From positions 992,001-1,056,000 of the forward strand of contig NZ_CP022986.1 of the NCBI RefSeq assembly GCF_002770595.1: a stretch of 64,000 bases of DNA, read 5' to 3'. The notes beneath the pieces were generated by a model that was given only the letters and a program-made list of their open reading frames with translations, did no database searches and was not told the origin of the DNA. The position numbers and the translations under genes were made by a program. The DNA comes from Chryseobacterium camelliae. Its GTDB lineage: Bacteria; Bacteroidota; Bacteroidia; Flavobacteriales; Weeksellaceae. Of this stretch, positions 1-8,932 are shown piece after piece (within the stretch, counting starts at the first letter, position 1; each line of letters opens with the position of its first letter).

Positions 1-2656
1 CATCTTCAGGCTGGTTCATGTACAATTCATTCATTGAATACCCATCCGGCAGCCGGATTTTTTTAAGTTTTTCATCCATTCCGAGAATAGCATAGGCCGG
101 ACTTTCCAGCTTCCCTGCCATATCCGCAAGGACGTACACTACCCTTTTCTGATCTTTTCTGTAAATGGTTTTATCCAGTTCTTTTTCTTCCACTTTGACC
201 AGGTCACTTGCCGGAACCATTCCCATCTGTCCTTTGATTTTCAGACTTGTGATATCCTGAATGGTCGATTTATCGGCATCGTTCAGCTTGATAACAATAT
301 CCACGGGGTCATTGGATTTTTCATCATACAGGTTTCCGATCGGATGTTCTCCTATCAGATAGGTCATATTCCCGACAATCTGCTGGGGAGCGATGCCGTT
401 CAGCATTGCTTTTTCCTTATCCGGAACAAGCTTGAATTCTTTCTGGGGCGCTTCCACCATCCAGTCAATATCAACCACATCATCGGTTTTCTTCAGAATA
501 TCCTCTACCTGCCTGGCTACTTTTACCTGCCCTTCGTAATCAGGTCCGTAGATTTCCGCGACAATGGTTGAAAGAACCGGCGGGCCGGGCGGAACTTCCA
601 CTACTTTTACATTAGCTCCGTATCTGGCAGCGATTTTCCGGATCTCAGGACGCATTCTCTTAGCAATATCGTGGCTTTGTGCATCGCGGTCTTCTTTGTG
701 CAGGAGATTCACCTGAATGTCTGCCGTATTGCTGTTTCCGCGCATATCATAATGACGGACGAGGCCGTTGAACGTAATCGGGGCAGAAGAACCTACATAA
801 TTCTGATAGTTCACCACTTCCGGAACAGTTTTCAGGTATTGTGCAATGTCCTGCGCAACCGCTGAAGTTCTTTCCAGCGTTGTCCCCTCCGGCATATCAA
901 TGACGACCTGAATTTCATTTTTATTGTCAAACGGGAGCATTTTTACGGCCACCCATTTGGTGAAAAATGCTGCAACAGAAATCAGTAATAAAACCAAAGT
1001 CACCGCCATCATTGTCCATCTTTTTGATTTTGAATCCAAAAGGGGCTGTTCGATCTTTTTATAAATTCTGTAAATCCTTCCTGTCTCAATGCCCTGCTCT
1101 TCTTTGTGGTGCTGCTCGTCTTTTACCTTCAGCAAATGATACCCGAGATACGGCGTAACCGTTAAAGCAACAAAAAGCGAAAGCAACATGGCTATAGAAG
1201 CCCCGATGGGCATTGGTGACATATAAGGCCCCATCATTCCGCTTACAAAAGCCATTGGCAGGATTGCAGCGATCACGGTAAATGTTGCTAAAATGGTAGG
1301 GTTTCCCACCTCATTGATGGCGTAAATGGCGGCCTGCTTAAACGGCAGCTTCTTCATGTGGAAATGCCGGTGCATATTTTCAGCAATGATGATGCTGTCA
1401 TCCACCACAATCCCCACCACGAAAACCAAAGCAAATAATGTTATCCTATTGAGCGTATATCCTAAAATATAATAGCTGAACAACGTTAAAGCAAACGTCA
1501 GCGGAACGGAAAAGAAGACCACCAGGCCGCCTCTCCAGCCCATTGCCAGCATGACCAGAACCGTTACCGCCAGTATCGCCACGCCAAGGTGCATCAATAA
1601 TTCGGAAACTTTATGGGATGCGGTTTCACCGTAATTTCTGGTAACTTCCACGTGCACATCATCCGGAATGAGATTTTTCTTTAATTCATCCACTTTGGTA
1701 AGAATATGCTCAGAAATTTTCATGGCATCCGCACCTTTTACTTTGGAAACCGAAACGGTAACGGCCGGATATTCCGACTTAAATTTTTTACCGTTCTCCA
1801 CTGCATTTCCATATCCGAAACTTACATAATTGGAGGGATCGGAAGCACCATCTCTGATCGCAGCCACCTGTTTCAGGTACACCGGCATATTCTGTGAGGT
1901 CCCAATCACGAGGTTTTCCACATCTTCAGCAGAGTTCAGGAATTGCCCTGTTGTTAAAAGATATTCCGAATCCCCTGAATCAAATTTCCCGGATTGGGAA
2001 CTTCCATTGTTGGCCTGGATCATCTGCATCACAGAAAGTGCGTCAACATTCAGTTCTGCCATTTTATCCTTATCCAGGATCACCTGTAGCTGGCGGTTTC
2101 TGCCCCCGATGGTTCTGGTAAGAGAAACGTCTTTTATTTTTTTTATTTCAGAAGACAATTCTTCTCCGATCTGGCGAAGCTGAAAATCATTGTAATGGGA
2201 ATTATCACTCCATAAGGTCAGTCCGAGCATCGGAACATCGTCAATAGAACGTGTTTTTACCATTGGTTCCATCACCCCTTCCGGAAAGATGTTTTTGTTC
2301 TTCATCAGCTCATCATAAAGCTTTACGTAGGAACGTTCCGTATCTTCTCCCACATAAAACTGAACAATGATCATCGCCTGCCCGTTCATGGCCATCGAAT
2401 GGATATGTTCTACCCCTTTGATATTGGAAATGATTTTTTCCAAAGGCTTTACTACGCGGCTTTCAACCTCTTTCGGGCTGGCTCCGGGGTAACCGACCAT
2501 GACATCCGCCATCGGGATGATGATCTGTGGTTCTTCTTCTCTTGGTATTAATGTCGAACTGTATACCCCGATAATCATCAAAGCTATCATTAACAAAATG
2601 GTTAATTTTGAATTGATGAAAAATTCGGCGATACGTCCTGCGAATCCTTTTTCCAT
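1..2656 (-). CDS. RND efflux transporter permease subunit (C-terminus beyond window)
   Basis: Inner-membrane proton-driven efflux pump of the AcrB/HAE family. The gene starts at the ATG at 2654-2656 and stays open to the left edge, giving about 885 residues of a protein usually 1000-1100 long. The N-terminus has a first membrane helix (about residues 14-35) followed by EEEPQI and the porter-domain phrase GYPGASPKEVESRV. A later helix contains VVGIVVDDSIIIAEN, whose DD pair is the proton-relay signature of the superfamily. It is the last gene of a minus-strand set after the TolC and adaptor genes, so the three should form one tripartite pump. The DD relay and the sequence differ from the metal-type permease at 16927, so the substrate is more likely an organic compound, but it cannot be named from sequence. 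Confidence 0.93.
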   Translation of the reverse strand, partial: MEKGFAGRIAEFFINSKLTILLMIALMIIGVYSSTLIPREEEPQIIIPMADVMVGYPGASPKEVESRVVKPLEKIISNIKGVEHIHSMAMNGQAMIIVQFYVGEDTERSYVKLYDELMKNKNIFPEGVMEPMVKTRSIDDVPMLGLTLWSDNSHYNDFQLRQIGEELSSEIKKIKDVSLTRTIGGRNRQLQVILDKDKMAELNVDALSVMQMIQANNGSSQSGKFDSGDSEYLLTTGQFLNSAEDVENLVIGTSQNMPVYLKQVAAIRDGASDPSNYVSFGYGNAVENGKKFKSEYPAVTVSVSKVKGADAMKISEHILTKVDELKKNLIPDDVHVEVTRNYGETASHKVSELLMHLGVAILAVTVLVMLAMGWRGGLVVFFSVPLTFALTLFSYYILGYTLNRITLFALVFVVGIVVDDSIIIAENMHRHFHMKKLPFKQAAIYAINEVGNPTILATFTVIAAILPMAFVSGMMGPYMSPMPIGASIAMLLSLFVALTVTPYLGYHLLKVKDEQHHKEEQGIETGRIYRIYKKIEQPLLDSKSKRWTMMAVTLVLLLISVAAFFTKWVAVKMLPFDNKNEIQVVIDMPEGTTLERTSAVAQDIAQYLKTVPEVVNYQNYVGSSAPITFNGLVRHYDMRGNSNTADIQVNLLHKEDRDAQSHDIAKRMRPEIRKIAARYGANVKVVEVPPGPPVLSTIVAEIYGPDYEGQVKVARQVEDILKKTDDVVDIDWMVEAPQKEFKLVPDKEKAMLNGIAPQQIVGNMTYLIGEHPIGNLYDEKSNDPVDIVIKLNDADKSTIQDITSLKIKGQMGMVPASDLVKVEEKELDKTIYRKDQKRVVYVLADMAGKLESPAYAILGMDEKLKKIRLPDGYSMNELYMNQPED

Positions 2657-2708
2657 AATTTTTTTTTAATGCAGCAATGAATCAACCGAGCAGTGTAATA
2701 ATGGTTTC

Positions 2709-2748
2709 ATTGGTAAATTGGTAAATTGCTACATTGATATATTGTTAC
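2709..2748. repeat. Five-copy 8-bp tandem repeat (ATTGNTAN)
   Basis: Between the adaptor stop and the permease start there are five consecutive 8-bp units: ATTGGTAA, ATTGGTAA, ATTGCTAC, ATTGATAT and ATTGTTAC. Each keeps ATTG and a T at position 6. The array ends one base before the adaptor stop codon. No hairpin is formed; this is a degenerate microsatellite. Confidence 0.8.
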
Positions 2749-2749
2749 A

Positions 2750-3835
2750 CTATTTTACCTGCACTTTTGCGCCGTTATACAATTTTCCTGTGGAAGACAC
2801 GATGTATGATTCTTCAGGACTTAAACCTGACAACACCTCAACCTGCTCCCCGATTGTTTTACCTGTCTTGAGCCACCTCAGAACTGCCGTGTTTTGTGAG
2901 CTGACCACATAAACGCCTGTAAGCTGACCGTTTTTGACCAACGCAGCTCTTGGAATCATCATACTTTCCTCAAAACTGTGACTGATCTTTCCTGATGTTT
3001 TAACCGGAAACTGCACATTCACAAACATTCCCGGAAGCAGGCCGGAAGCATTGTGAATAGTAATTTTCACCCGATATTGCCCGCCTGTACCGGCCGCTGA
3101 TTTACTGATTTCCGATACTGATCCTGAAACAGTCCTGTTCATTGATTTTAAAGTAACGTCTACAGGCATTCCGTTGGAAATCGTGGTGATATCCTGCTCG
3201 GAAACCAGAACCTGCGCCTGCAACAATGATGGTGATTCTATGGTCAGCAGGGGCATCCCCGGGCTGGCCATATCGCCCTGCTCTGCGAATTTTGCCGTAA
3301 TGGTTCCGGAAATAGGTGCCGTAATGTTGGCATAACGGTATTGCGCACTGACCTCATTTTTCATCTGTTGTGCCGCCTGCAATCCAGCCTGTGCCATTTC
3401 ATAACGGGCTCTCATATCATCCAGTTCTTTCTGGGAAGCACTTTGGGATCTGTACAGATTCTGGAATCGTTCGTAATCTTTCCTGGCAATATTGTAGCTG
3501 GCCTGAGCCTGGGAAATCTGTGCACCGGCCTGTCCGCCTTTCGCCTGGATATCCGTTGCATTGATGCTTACCAGAAGCTGCCCGGCTGTAACGTTCTGTC
3601 CGACTTCGGCTTTCATGGAAGTAATGTAGCCCATCATCCGGGTGGAAACATTGACGGAATTTTTAGCTACCAGTTTTCCGCTTGCAGTGAATGATGAGCC
3701 TTCGCCACCCATACTTGTCCGGCTTACCGTAACCGAAACGGGCGCATCATTATTGTGTGCAGATTTTTTCTCTTTTGAACAGCTTCCCAACAGGAGCGCA
3801 CTGAGAATAAAGGTTGAATAAAGGTATGTTTTCAT
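2750..3835 (-). CDS. Efflux RND periplasmic adaptor subunit (lipoprotein)
   Basis: Membrane-fusion protein that links the RND permease to the outer-membrane channel. I chose the ATG at 3833-3835 (361 residues) rather than an in-frame codon 36 bases upstream, because the protein then begins with a lipoprotein signal, MKTYLYSTFILSALLLGSC, with Cys at the lipobox. The lipoyl/barrel half-motif GYITSMKAEVGQNVTAGQLL is followed by an alpha-helical hairpin rich in Ala and Gln (about residues 85-150), then ITAPISGTITAKFAEQGD and the beta-barrel domain. It lies 249 bases after the TolC gene and 93 bases before the permease, all on the minus strand, so co-transcription is likely. The HlyD/AcrA-type family assignment is secure; the substrate is not shown. 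Confidence 0.92.
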   Translation of the reverse strand: MKTYLYSTFILSALLLGSCSKEKKSAHNNDAPVSVTVSRTSMGGEGSSFTASGKLVAKNSVNVSTRMMGYITSMKAEVGQNVTAGQLLVSINATDIQAKGGQAGAQISQAQASYNIARKDYERFQNLYRSQSASQKELDDMRARYEMAQAGLQAAQQMKNEVSAQYRYANITAPISGTITAKFAEQGDMASPGMPLLTIESPSLLQAQVLVSEQDITTISNGMPVDVTLKSMNRTVSGSVSEISKSAAGTGGQYRVKITIHNASGLLPGMFVNVQFPVKTSGKISHSFEESMMIPRAALVKNGQLTGVYVVSSQNTAVLRWLKTGKTIGEQVEVLSGLSPEESYIVSSTGKLYNGAKVQVK

Positions 3836-3960
3836 TATTAAATTTTTATTTACTGATATCCACAGGTTCACCTGAGTTTATTGTTGTTAAATCTTTTGGG
3901 TTTTTGTTTTGAACATTCATTTTATTTTAAGTCTGAAGATTTTATTGGCTGAATAAGATC

Positions 3961-4079
3961 ATTAGCCCCGATGGGAACGGCATCCTTTTTTGGTATTGCG
4001 ATTGCCTGATGGTTCAGGGATTGCTTCACTGTGTCCGCAATGACAAAAAAGATACAGTGGACAGCGGGAAAAAGCTCCT
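3961..4079. repeat. Structured intergenic repeat element, flavobacterial type
   Basis: The 249-base gap between the TolC and adaptor genes holds an element starting AGCCCCGATGGGAACGG and ending GCGGGAAAAAGCTCC. Inside it, CTTTTTTGGTATTGCG pairs with CGCAATGACAAAAAAG in inverted orientation (14 of 16 positions), so an RNA copy would fold into a long hairpin. I recall near-identical ends scattered between genes in many Chryseobacterium genomes; that is recollection, not a search. Nothing in it looks coding. Confidence 0.6.
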
Positions 4080-4084
4080 TATCA

Positions 4085-5392
4085 TTATTTAGTTAAAAAC
4101 TTCTCATATTCCCCGGCCACGTTATACTCAAAAACGGCCTGCTGATATTCCAGTTCTTTTTGGGACATCAGGGTCTCTGCGGAAAGGAGGTGGGCGGATT
4201 TTTCAAGTCCCTGGTCATAACGGTTTTTCCGGATCCTGTAGGCTTCTTTGCTTTGTTCCCACGCCTGTTTCGTGAAATTGATCTTCGATGCCGCATCTTC
4301 AATCTGGCGGCCGGCTTTGTTCAGTTCCAGCTGGCCTTTTTTGATATACTGTTCGATTTCCGTCTGCGCCCGGGAACGTTCAGCTTTGTATTTTTCCTGT
4401 TCACTTCGTGACTTCAGCCCATCAAAAACATTCCACGAAAGCTGGATTCCGGCCAGGTAACCGTTGGCATTGAACCGGGCGATCTTATGATCATACATCT
4501 CAAAGCTTCCAAACGCGTTGAGCCTGGGAAGAAATTTTGCCTTTGATGATTTGATCAGCCAATCGTAGGCTTCCAGAGATTTTTGGTAGGCCTGCAAATC
4601 TTTTCGGTTCTGATTAAGCTTCATTCCGGAATCAGTGATATATTCTGTATATTCCAATGCTTCCGCAGGTTTCAGGATTCTGTTTCCCGGATCTTCGTCC
4701 AAAAGGAAGTACAAATAATCGGAAGCGTTTCTGATATTGGATTTTGCGGTCTGGATCTGGCTATCAATTTCGCTGATGCGGACGTCCATATACAGCACTT
4801 CTGATTTCTGGATCATCCCGTTTCTGTAATAATTATCAATGACCTTTTTGTTGGCGATGGTTGTTTGCCTAGCATCTTCCAGCGTTTCCAGCATTTTGTA
4901 AGCCAGCTGAAGCATCATATACGATTTCCTGAGCTCAAACTGGACATATTCTTTTGTTCTTTCCGTTTTGATGTTCAACACCTCTGCTTTTACCTGTCCC
5001 GCTTTTTTCAGGTATACGGCATCCATATTGATGATCGGCTGCCGCACCTCTATTTTTGTTGCAAAATTGGATATGCTTTCCGGGCTGTTCAGATGATCGG
5101 GATCGAAATCCGTCATCGTGATCCTTTCCTGGTTGAGCTTGGTCCCGAAGGCGTACAACGGATTATTGGTATTGGAAAAGGTATATGATGCGTTCACATC
5201 AGGAAGATACACAGACCTGGTCCCGAGAAGCTCGGCCCGGGCCAGCTCTGCTTCTTTCCTTGCCATTTTCACCTGAAGGTTATGGTCTGTCGCCTTAGTT
5301 TCCAGGTCCGCTCTGGCAATAGAAACAATCTCCTGCGAAAAGATTTCCGTATATGCCGTGAATACTAAAACAAGTAGGGCTATTTTTCTCAT
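4085..5392 (-). CDS. TolC family outer-membrane efflux protein
   Basis: Outer-membrane channel of the tripartite pump. The 435-residue protein has a signal peptide (about residues 1-19, MRKIALLVLVFTAYTEIFSQ) and two related halves rich in long helices, each with the TolC-type pattern of Ala/Glu/Leu heptads followed by short strands (NASYTFSNTNNPLYAFG in the first half, NAFGSFEMYDHK in the second). Length fits the family. It is the first gene of the minus-strand efflux set. A possible Bacteroidota -7 element (TAATTTTG, complement of 5409-5416) lies just upstream of the start; no convincing -33 partner was found. Confidence 0.92.
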   Translation of the reverse strand: MRKIALLVLVFTAYTEIFSQEIVSIARADLETKATDHNLQVKMARKEAELARAELLGTRSVYLPDVNASYTFSNTNNPLYAFGTKLNQERITMTDFDPDHLNSPESISNFATKIEVRQPIINMDAVYLKKAGQVKAEVLNIKTERTKEYVQFELRKSYMMLQLAYKMLETLEDARQTTIANKKVIDNYYRNGMIQKSEVLYMDVRISEIDSQIQTAKSNIRNASDYLYFLLDEDPGNRILKPAEALEYTEYITDSGMKLNQNRKDLQAYQKSLEAYDWLIKSSKAKFLPRLNAFGSFEMYDHKIARFNANGYLAGIQLSWNVFDGLKSRSEQEKYKAERSRAQTEIEQYIKKGQLELNKAGRQIEDAASKINFTKQAWEQSKEAYRIRKNRYDQGLEKSAHLLSAETLMSQKELEYQQAVFEYNVAGEYEKFLTK

Positions 5393-5479
5393 TTCTCTAA
5401 TTTTAAGACAAAATTACACGCATGGAATCTCCTGCACAGTAACCAACATCACACAAGCATATTTTTCCCGGACGAACAT

Positions 5480-5504
5480 AAAAAAACCGCTCATGAAGAG
5501 CGGT
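5480..5504 (-). terminator. Intrinsic terminator for the rhodanese/OsmC unit
   Basis: On the minus strand the sequence reads ACCGCTC, a 5-base loop, GAGCGGT, then a run of T residues. It sits just past the stop of the decayed OsmC reading frame, in the right orientation to end transcripts coming from the Crp/rhodanese side. Confidence 0.75.
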
Positions 5505-5525
5505 CAACACTAAGAACAAGGAATA

Positions 5526-5923
5526 CTACATTAGTTGTATCTGCGGAACCGTCATAATTTTTGATTTCTCGGAATCGGATATCAGACCATTGGCTTCGGA
5601 CTTCTGAAGAACCCTTTCTGCCTTTTCCCGTTCGGATTTATTTTTAATCGTAACAACGGGTTCCTGAATCACATCAGTCATCAGGAATTTGCCTTCCAGC
5701 TTTCCCTGAGATGTACATTATAAGACCGAAAATTGCAACTTTGAGTTTCCGCTATCGCCAGAAATATGGTCATCGGGCAGCTGCCTGCCGCTGCGGTGAA
5801 AAGATGTTCCGGAGACCACAGGCCATCTATCCCTTCAGGAAATTCCGGGCAGTTCAGGAAAGGACATTTCACCTTTACGGTCATTTCCCATCGTGTATCT
5901 ACGTTATGATCATGAGCATCCAA
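5526..5923 (-). pseudogene. OsmC family protein, frameshifted and missing the second Cys
   Basis: OsmC/Ohr-type proteins reduce organic peroxides with two cysteines. The first frame (5681-5923) gives a start MDAHDHNVDTRW, then FPEGIDGLWSPEHLFTAAAG, which is a clear OsmC core with the first Cys in AGSCPMT. That frame ends at 5681. The rest of the family sequence continues in another frame from about 5708 to 5526, as GKLEGKFLMTDVIQEPV and then SEANGLISDSEKSKI. Two lesions are therefore visible: a frameshift near 5708, and Gly where the family has the second catalytic Cys (NGL instead of NCL). The segment between VDTRW and FPEG also looks shorter than usual. Upstream is the rhodanese gene (6 bases apart), downstream a terminator. 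I judge it non-functional; a sequencing error would explain the frameshift but not the lost Cys. Confidence 0.8.
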
Positions 5924-5929
5924 CGGGTG

Positions 5930-6241
5930 TCACATCTTGTTGTTTAAACTTGTCCAACCGCCACCGTTATAGACATTCTTATACCCGTTGTTCTGCAGAA
6001 TACTTTTAGCAGAAGCGCTTCTTATCCCCGATGCACAACAGGTAATAACAGGTTTGTTTTTATCCTTCAGCTTTGAAAGGTTACCCTGAAGCTGGTCGAC
6101 AGGGATATTGACAGAGTTTTTAATATGTCCTCCGTCATATTCGCTTTTGCTTCTTACATCCAGGATTACCGCACCTTCTTTTAAAAGTGCTGCATAGTCG
6201 GTTTTATCCATTCCGAACAGGTTTTTTATTGCATCTAACAT
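5930..6241 (-). CDS. Single-domain rhodanese-like protein
   Basis: Small cytoplasmic sulfurtransferase-type protein of 103 residues, one rhodanese domain. Diagnostic parts are VILDVRSKSEYDGGHIKNSV (CDC25-type rhodanese start) and the active-site loop ITCCASGIRSASA, where one of the two adjacent Cys is expected to carry the persulfide. The C-terminal phrase NVYNGGGWTSL is also typical. It lies between a Crp/Fnr regulator and an OsmC remnant on the same strand; rhodanese genes next to Crp-type regulators are common in Bacteroidota, suggesting a redox or sulfur response, which is inference. Confidence 0.9.
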   Translation of the reverse strand: MLDAIKNLFGMDKTDYAALLKEGAVILDVRSKSEYDGGHIKNSVNIPVDQLQGNLSKLKDKNKPVITCCASGIRSASAKSILQNNGYKNVYNGGGWTSLNNKM

Positions 6242-6306
6242 TTTATTGATTTTTACATTAATGATGCAAATGTAAGGCGCAGAGAAAAGCCGGTCAGTGA
6301 TGAAGG

Positions 6307-6915
6307 TTACAATAGGCTGATTTTATTTCGGGAAAGTTTTATTTTGCCTTCGCTCTCTATAAGCTTGAGAACACGGCTCACCGCTTCCCGGGTAATTCCG
6401 AGCTCATCGGCCAGCTGCTGATGGGTAACATGAAGTTCCTTCGATTTGTAGAGCTTAGATTTCTGATTCAATAAGTTGAGAATTCGTGTATCCACTTTCT
6501 GGAAAGCAATTGAATTCACCATCATCACCAGATCTTCAAACCTTTTGTGGTACAGCTCAAAAACAAAAACCGACCATTCCGGGTATTTCGTAAGCCATTC
6601 TTTGGCTTTAACCAGGGAAAGCATAAGGATTTCTGCATCTTCCTCTACCACAGCCTTAATTTTAGAGGTGCCCTGTGTTAATCCTGAAAGGATGGATGAG
6701 ATACAGCTTTCCCCGGGAATGAGATAGTACAGAAGGATTTCCCTTCCGTCCTCTTCTGTCCGCACTACTTTTACACTCCCCGACATGACCAGGGGAATAT
6801 AATTCACATAGGAATCAATATCCAGAATTACAGTACCGGCAGGGAACAATTTTAAATCCCGGCTCTCTGCAATTTCTTTCTTTAATTCCGGATCTAATAT
6901 TTCATGAATATTCAT
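6307..6915 (-). CDS. Crp/Fnr family transcriptional regulator
   Basis: Cyclic-nucleotide-binding-type regulator of 202 residues from the ATG at 6913-6915; a TTG codon six bases upstream is a less likely start. Residues about 15-115 form the cNMP-binding beta-roll (SGSVKVVRTEEDGREILLYY), and the C-terminus carries the Crp-type winged helix (HVTHQQLADELGITREAVSR). No Fnr-type four-cysteine cluster is visible, so oxygen sensing through an iron-sulfur cluster is unlikely. On the minus strand a TATATTTG element (complement of 6919-6926) lies directly upstream of the ATG; if it is the -7 element the message would be nearly leaderless. Probable target: the rhodanese gene 65 bases downstream. Confidence 0.88.
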   Translation of the reverse strand: MNIHEILDPELKKEIAESRDLKLFPAGTVILDIDSYVNYIPLVMSGSVKVVRTEEDGREILLYYLIPGESCISSILSGLTQGTSKIKAVVEEDAEILMLSLVKAKEWLTKYPEWSVFVFELYHKRFEDLVMMVNSIAFQKVDTRILNLLNQKSKLYKSKELHVTHQQLADELGITREAVSRVLKLIESEGKIKLSRNKISLL

Positions 6916-7278
6916 TCTCAAATATAAAAATAATACATGTAGATTCTTCTCTTTTACCGTTCATGGCTTACCACTTTCAAGGATTAAAAAAAAACATCAA
7001 GTTTAATCCCATATAAATTCAGAAACGTTATATCATCACATTAACCAACTTTTCAACAGTAAACACCAAATTATGGCTGCTAAAGCATGGTTGCCACGCT
7101 CCTGCATAATCCACTATAATTCCAGTGAACAGACGTTTTTCCACCCGCAATTACCTTAACTATTCCGTGATTTTTTGCCATTGTGATGGTAAACAATTCA
7201 CTTTTTCTTTCCTGTTCCGGTTTTGCCATTGAAAATTATCAGAGCATTTACCCTCCTACATTGTACATTTCTAAATAA

Positions 7279-7428
7279 TTACAGGCATCCCGGATTTATC
7301 ATGATCCGCTTAATGGAATTACAATACATAAAGATGAAACTCCGGAAGAATCATTGAGGTTGTTGGATCAGCCGGTAAAGATATTTGAGAGTAAGCAAAG
7401 ACCCGGTTATGAATATACTTTAAAGTAA
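7279..7428 (+). pseudogene. Gene remnant, C-terminal fragment of unknown protein
   Basis: This stretch is open for 49 codons and ends at TAA. It reads like normal protein (HDPLNGITIHKDETPEES then LLDQPVKIFESKQRPGYEY), charged and balanced in composition, but there is no start codon between the preceding in-frame stop (7276-7278) and the coding-like part. I do not recognise the family. It is best read as the tail of a gene whose front has been lost. Confidence 0.35.
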
Positions 7429-7480
7429 ATCACCCTCCTAATGATGAGAGGGTGACTTGTACTCATGCATAAAATTGATC

Positions 7481-7627
7481 TTAAGGCATTCTAAGGATTG
7501 CCTTTAATATATTTCCTATTTTTTTTATTATATACTTCATGTTTTTTAATAACATCCAAAAAGCAACACCGAGCTTTTCTGGTTCTGTTACGGAATTTGT
7601 AATAAACGCGCAATATCCAAAACTCAT
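7481..7627 (-). CDS. Possible small protein, cationic amphipathic C-terminus
   Basis: A 48-residue frame on the minus strand starts at the ATG at 7625-7627. Its first part (MSFGYCAFITNSVTEPEKLG) is followed by a hydrophobic and lysine-rich stretch, LLKNMKYIIKKIGNILKAIL, that would form a cationic amphipathic helix. No neighbour points to a function. It may be a real small protein, or the C-terminus of a lost gene. Confidence 0.3.
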   Translation of the reverse strand: MSFGYCAFITNSVTEPEKLGVAFWMLLKNMKYIIKKIGNILKAILRMP

Positions 7628-7784
7628 CAGATTATACAGTATTGCCTGTTATTCTGCCTTTGGCTACGCAACTATCTAAAACAAATATCGATAAAGCTTT
7701 TTCTGATTAAAAGGTCTATATCTGACCGATAATGGTTAAATTTCGGCAACTTAAATAGCTGCAACTATACCTGATTACCCTACC

Positions 7785-8846
7785 ATGCCTGCAAACACAA
7801 TTAACATCATCCGTATAACCATTCTGCTCATGTTTGTTTTTATTAACAGCTTTGCGCAAAGGAATCCTGATACTTTAGCATATGAACGATTACAATATGT
7901 CCAGAATTTAAAAAATTATATTGCCAAAAAAGCCTGGAAAGACTTTGACAATAACCGGGTAACACAGGTATATTTTACCGACTCGTCAAGTTATTTTTTT
8001 AATGCTGATACCAGGATTTTGCAGAAAGTGAAACAAAAGACCCGTCCGCTTAAAGGAATCGATATGTTTAAGACCCAACGTATCGATGAAAACCCGTTTC
8101 ACATGGAAACTGCTGTAGAATTTACCGATAGTACAGCATTGTATTTTCAGAAACCTGTTGTGATGTTCAGCGACTTTGACACGGCTAAAGAAAAAGCAGG
8201 TGACCTGCAAAGCCTCCAGCAATGGGCATCCATGGTGGTTCACGAGCTTTTCCACGGATATCAGCTGCAGCATATCCCTACGCTGCAATACAGTAATCAG
8301 GTCATCCATTTACGCAGCAGTCAATTGCAGAAATTATATGTGGAGCAAAAATGGTTTGCAGAAAGTATACAGCTTGAAAATAATCTGCTGATTTCTTTAT
8401 TAAAGGTAAAATCCGGAAAAAAACTGCGAAAAGGACTGGAACAGTACCTATCCCTCCGCGATGCGAGACAGAAAAAAGCAGAGTCTATTCTGAATGATTT
8501 CAGTATCCATGAGAACTTTTATGAGAAAATTGAAGGCAGCGCAAAGTACGTTGAACTGGCTTTACTCGAACACTACAAATATTTTCCTGAAAATACATAC
8601 CTGCTAACAAACGATCCTGCCTATAAAAAGAATGCCTATCAGAACTTTAACCTTGAGGAAGAACCCTGGCAATACCAGACTGAGGGGATCAATTACTTTT
8701 ATTCCACAGGATATAATCTATTCCGGATCCTGGATAAACTGAAAGTTGGCTATCAAACCAATTTCTTCAATACCCATGATACGCCGTACGGAATATTAAA
8801 AGCATACCTGAAAAGTAAAACCCAGCTTAAAAAACATTCAATATAA
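7785..8846 (+). CDS. Secreted protein with zinc-peptidase HExxH motif
   Basis: A 353-residue exported protein with a signal peptide ending near NSFAQ (residue 25). Residues 153-157 are HELFH in the context MVVHELFHGYQLQ, a zinc-metallopeptidase HExxH helix. About 93 residues later there is an EGSAKYVE segment (Glu250 and Glu257), which resembles the third-ligand helix of gluzincin-type peptidases. I see no matching named family, so the peptidase activity is inferred from the motif only. The gene stands alone, followed after 124 bases by the MarR gene on the same strand. Confidence 0.8.
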   Translation: MPANTINIIRITILLMFVFINSFAQRNPDTLAYERLQYVQNLKNYIAKKAWKDFDNNRVTQVYFTDSSSYFFNADTRILQKVKQKTRPLKGIDMFKTQRIDENPFHMETAVEFTDSTALYFQKPVVMFSDFDTAKEKAGDLQSLQQWASMVVHELFHGYQLQHIPTLQYSNQVIHLRSSQLQKLYVEQKWFAESIQLENNLLISLLKVKSGKKLRKGLEQYLSLRDARQKKAESILNDFSIHENFYEKIEGSAKYVELALLEHYKYFPENTYLLTNDPAYKKNAYQNFNLEEEPWQYQTEGINYFYSTGYNLFRILDKLKVGYQTNFFNTHDTPYGILKAYLKSKTQLKKHSI

Positions 8847-8932
8847 AACTGTCTGAAATAAAAACTGATCTGTTGAAGCGTATAAAGTGCCTCATACATT
8901 TAAATATCCTCTAAAGACCCTATCAGATTCAC

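Larger units (their letters stand above)
6916..7784. other. Intergenic region with coding remnants
   Basis: About 870 AT-rich bases separate the divergent Crp gene and the HExxH protein gene. I found one open stretch without a start codon on the plus strand (7279-7428) and a 48-codon reading frame on the minus strand (7481-7627), both listed separately. The remainder shows no structured element that I can support. Confidence 0.5.
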
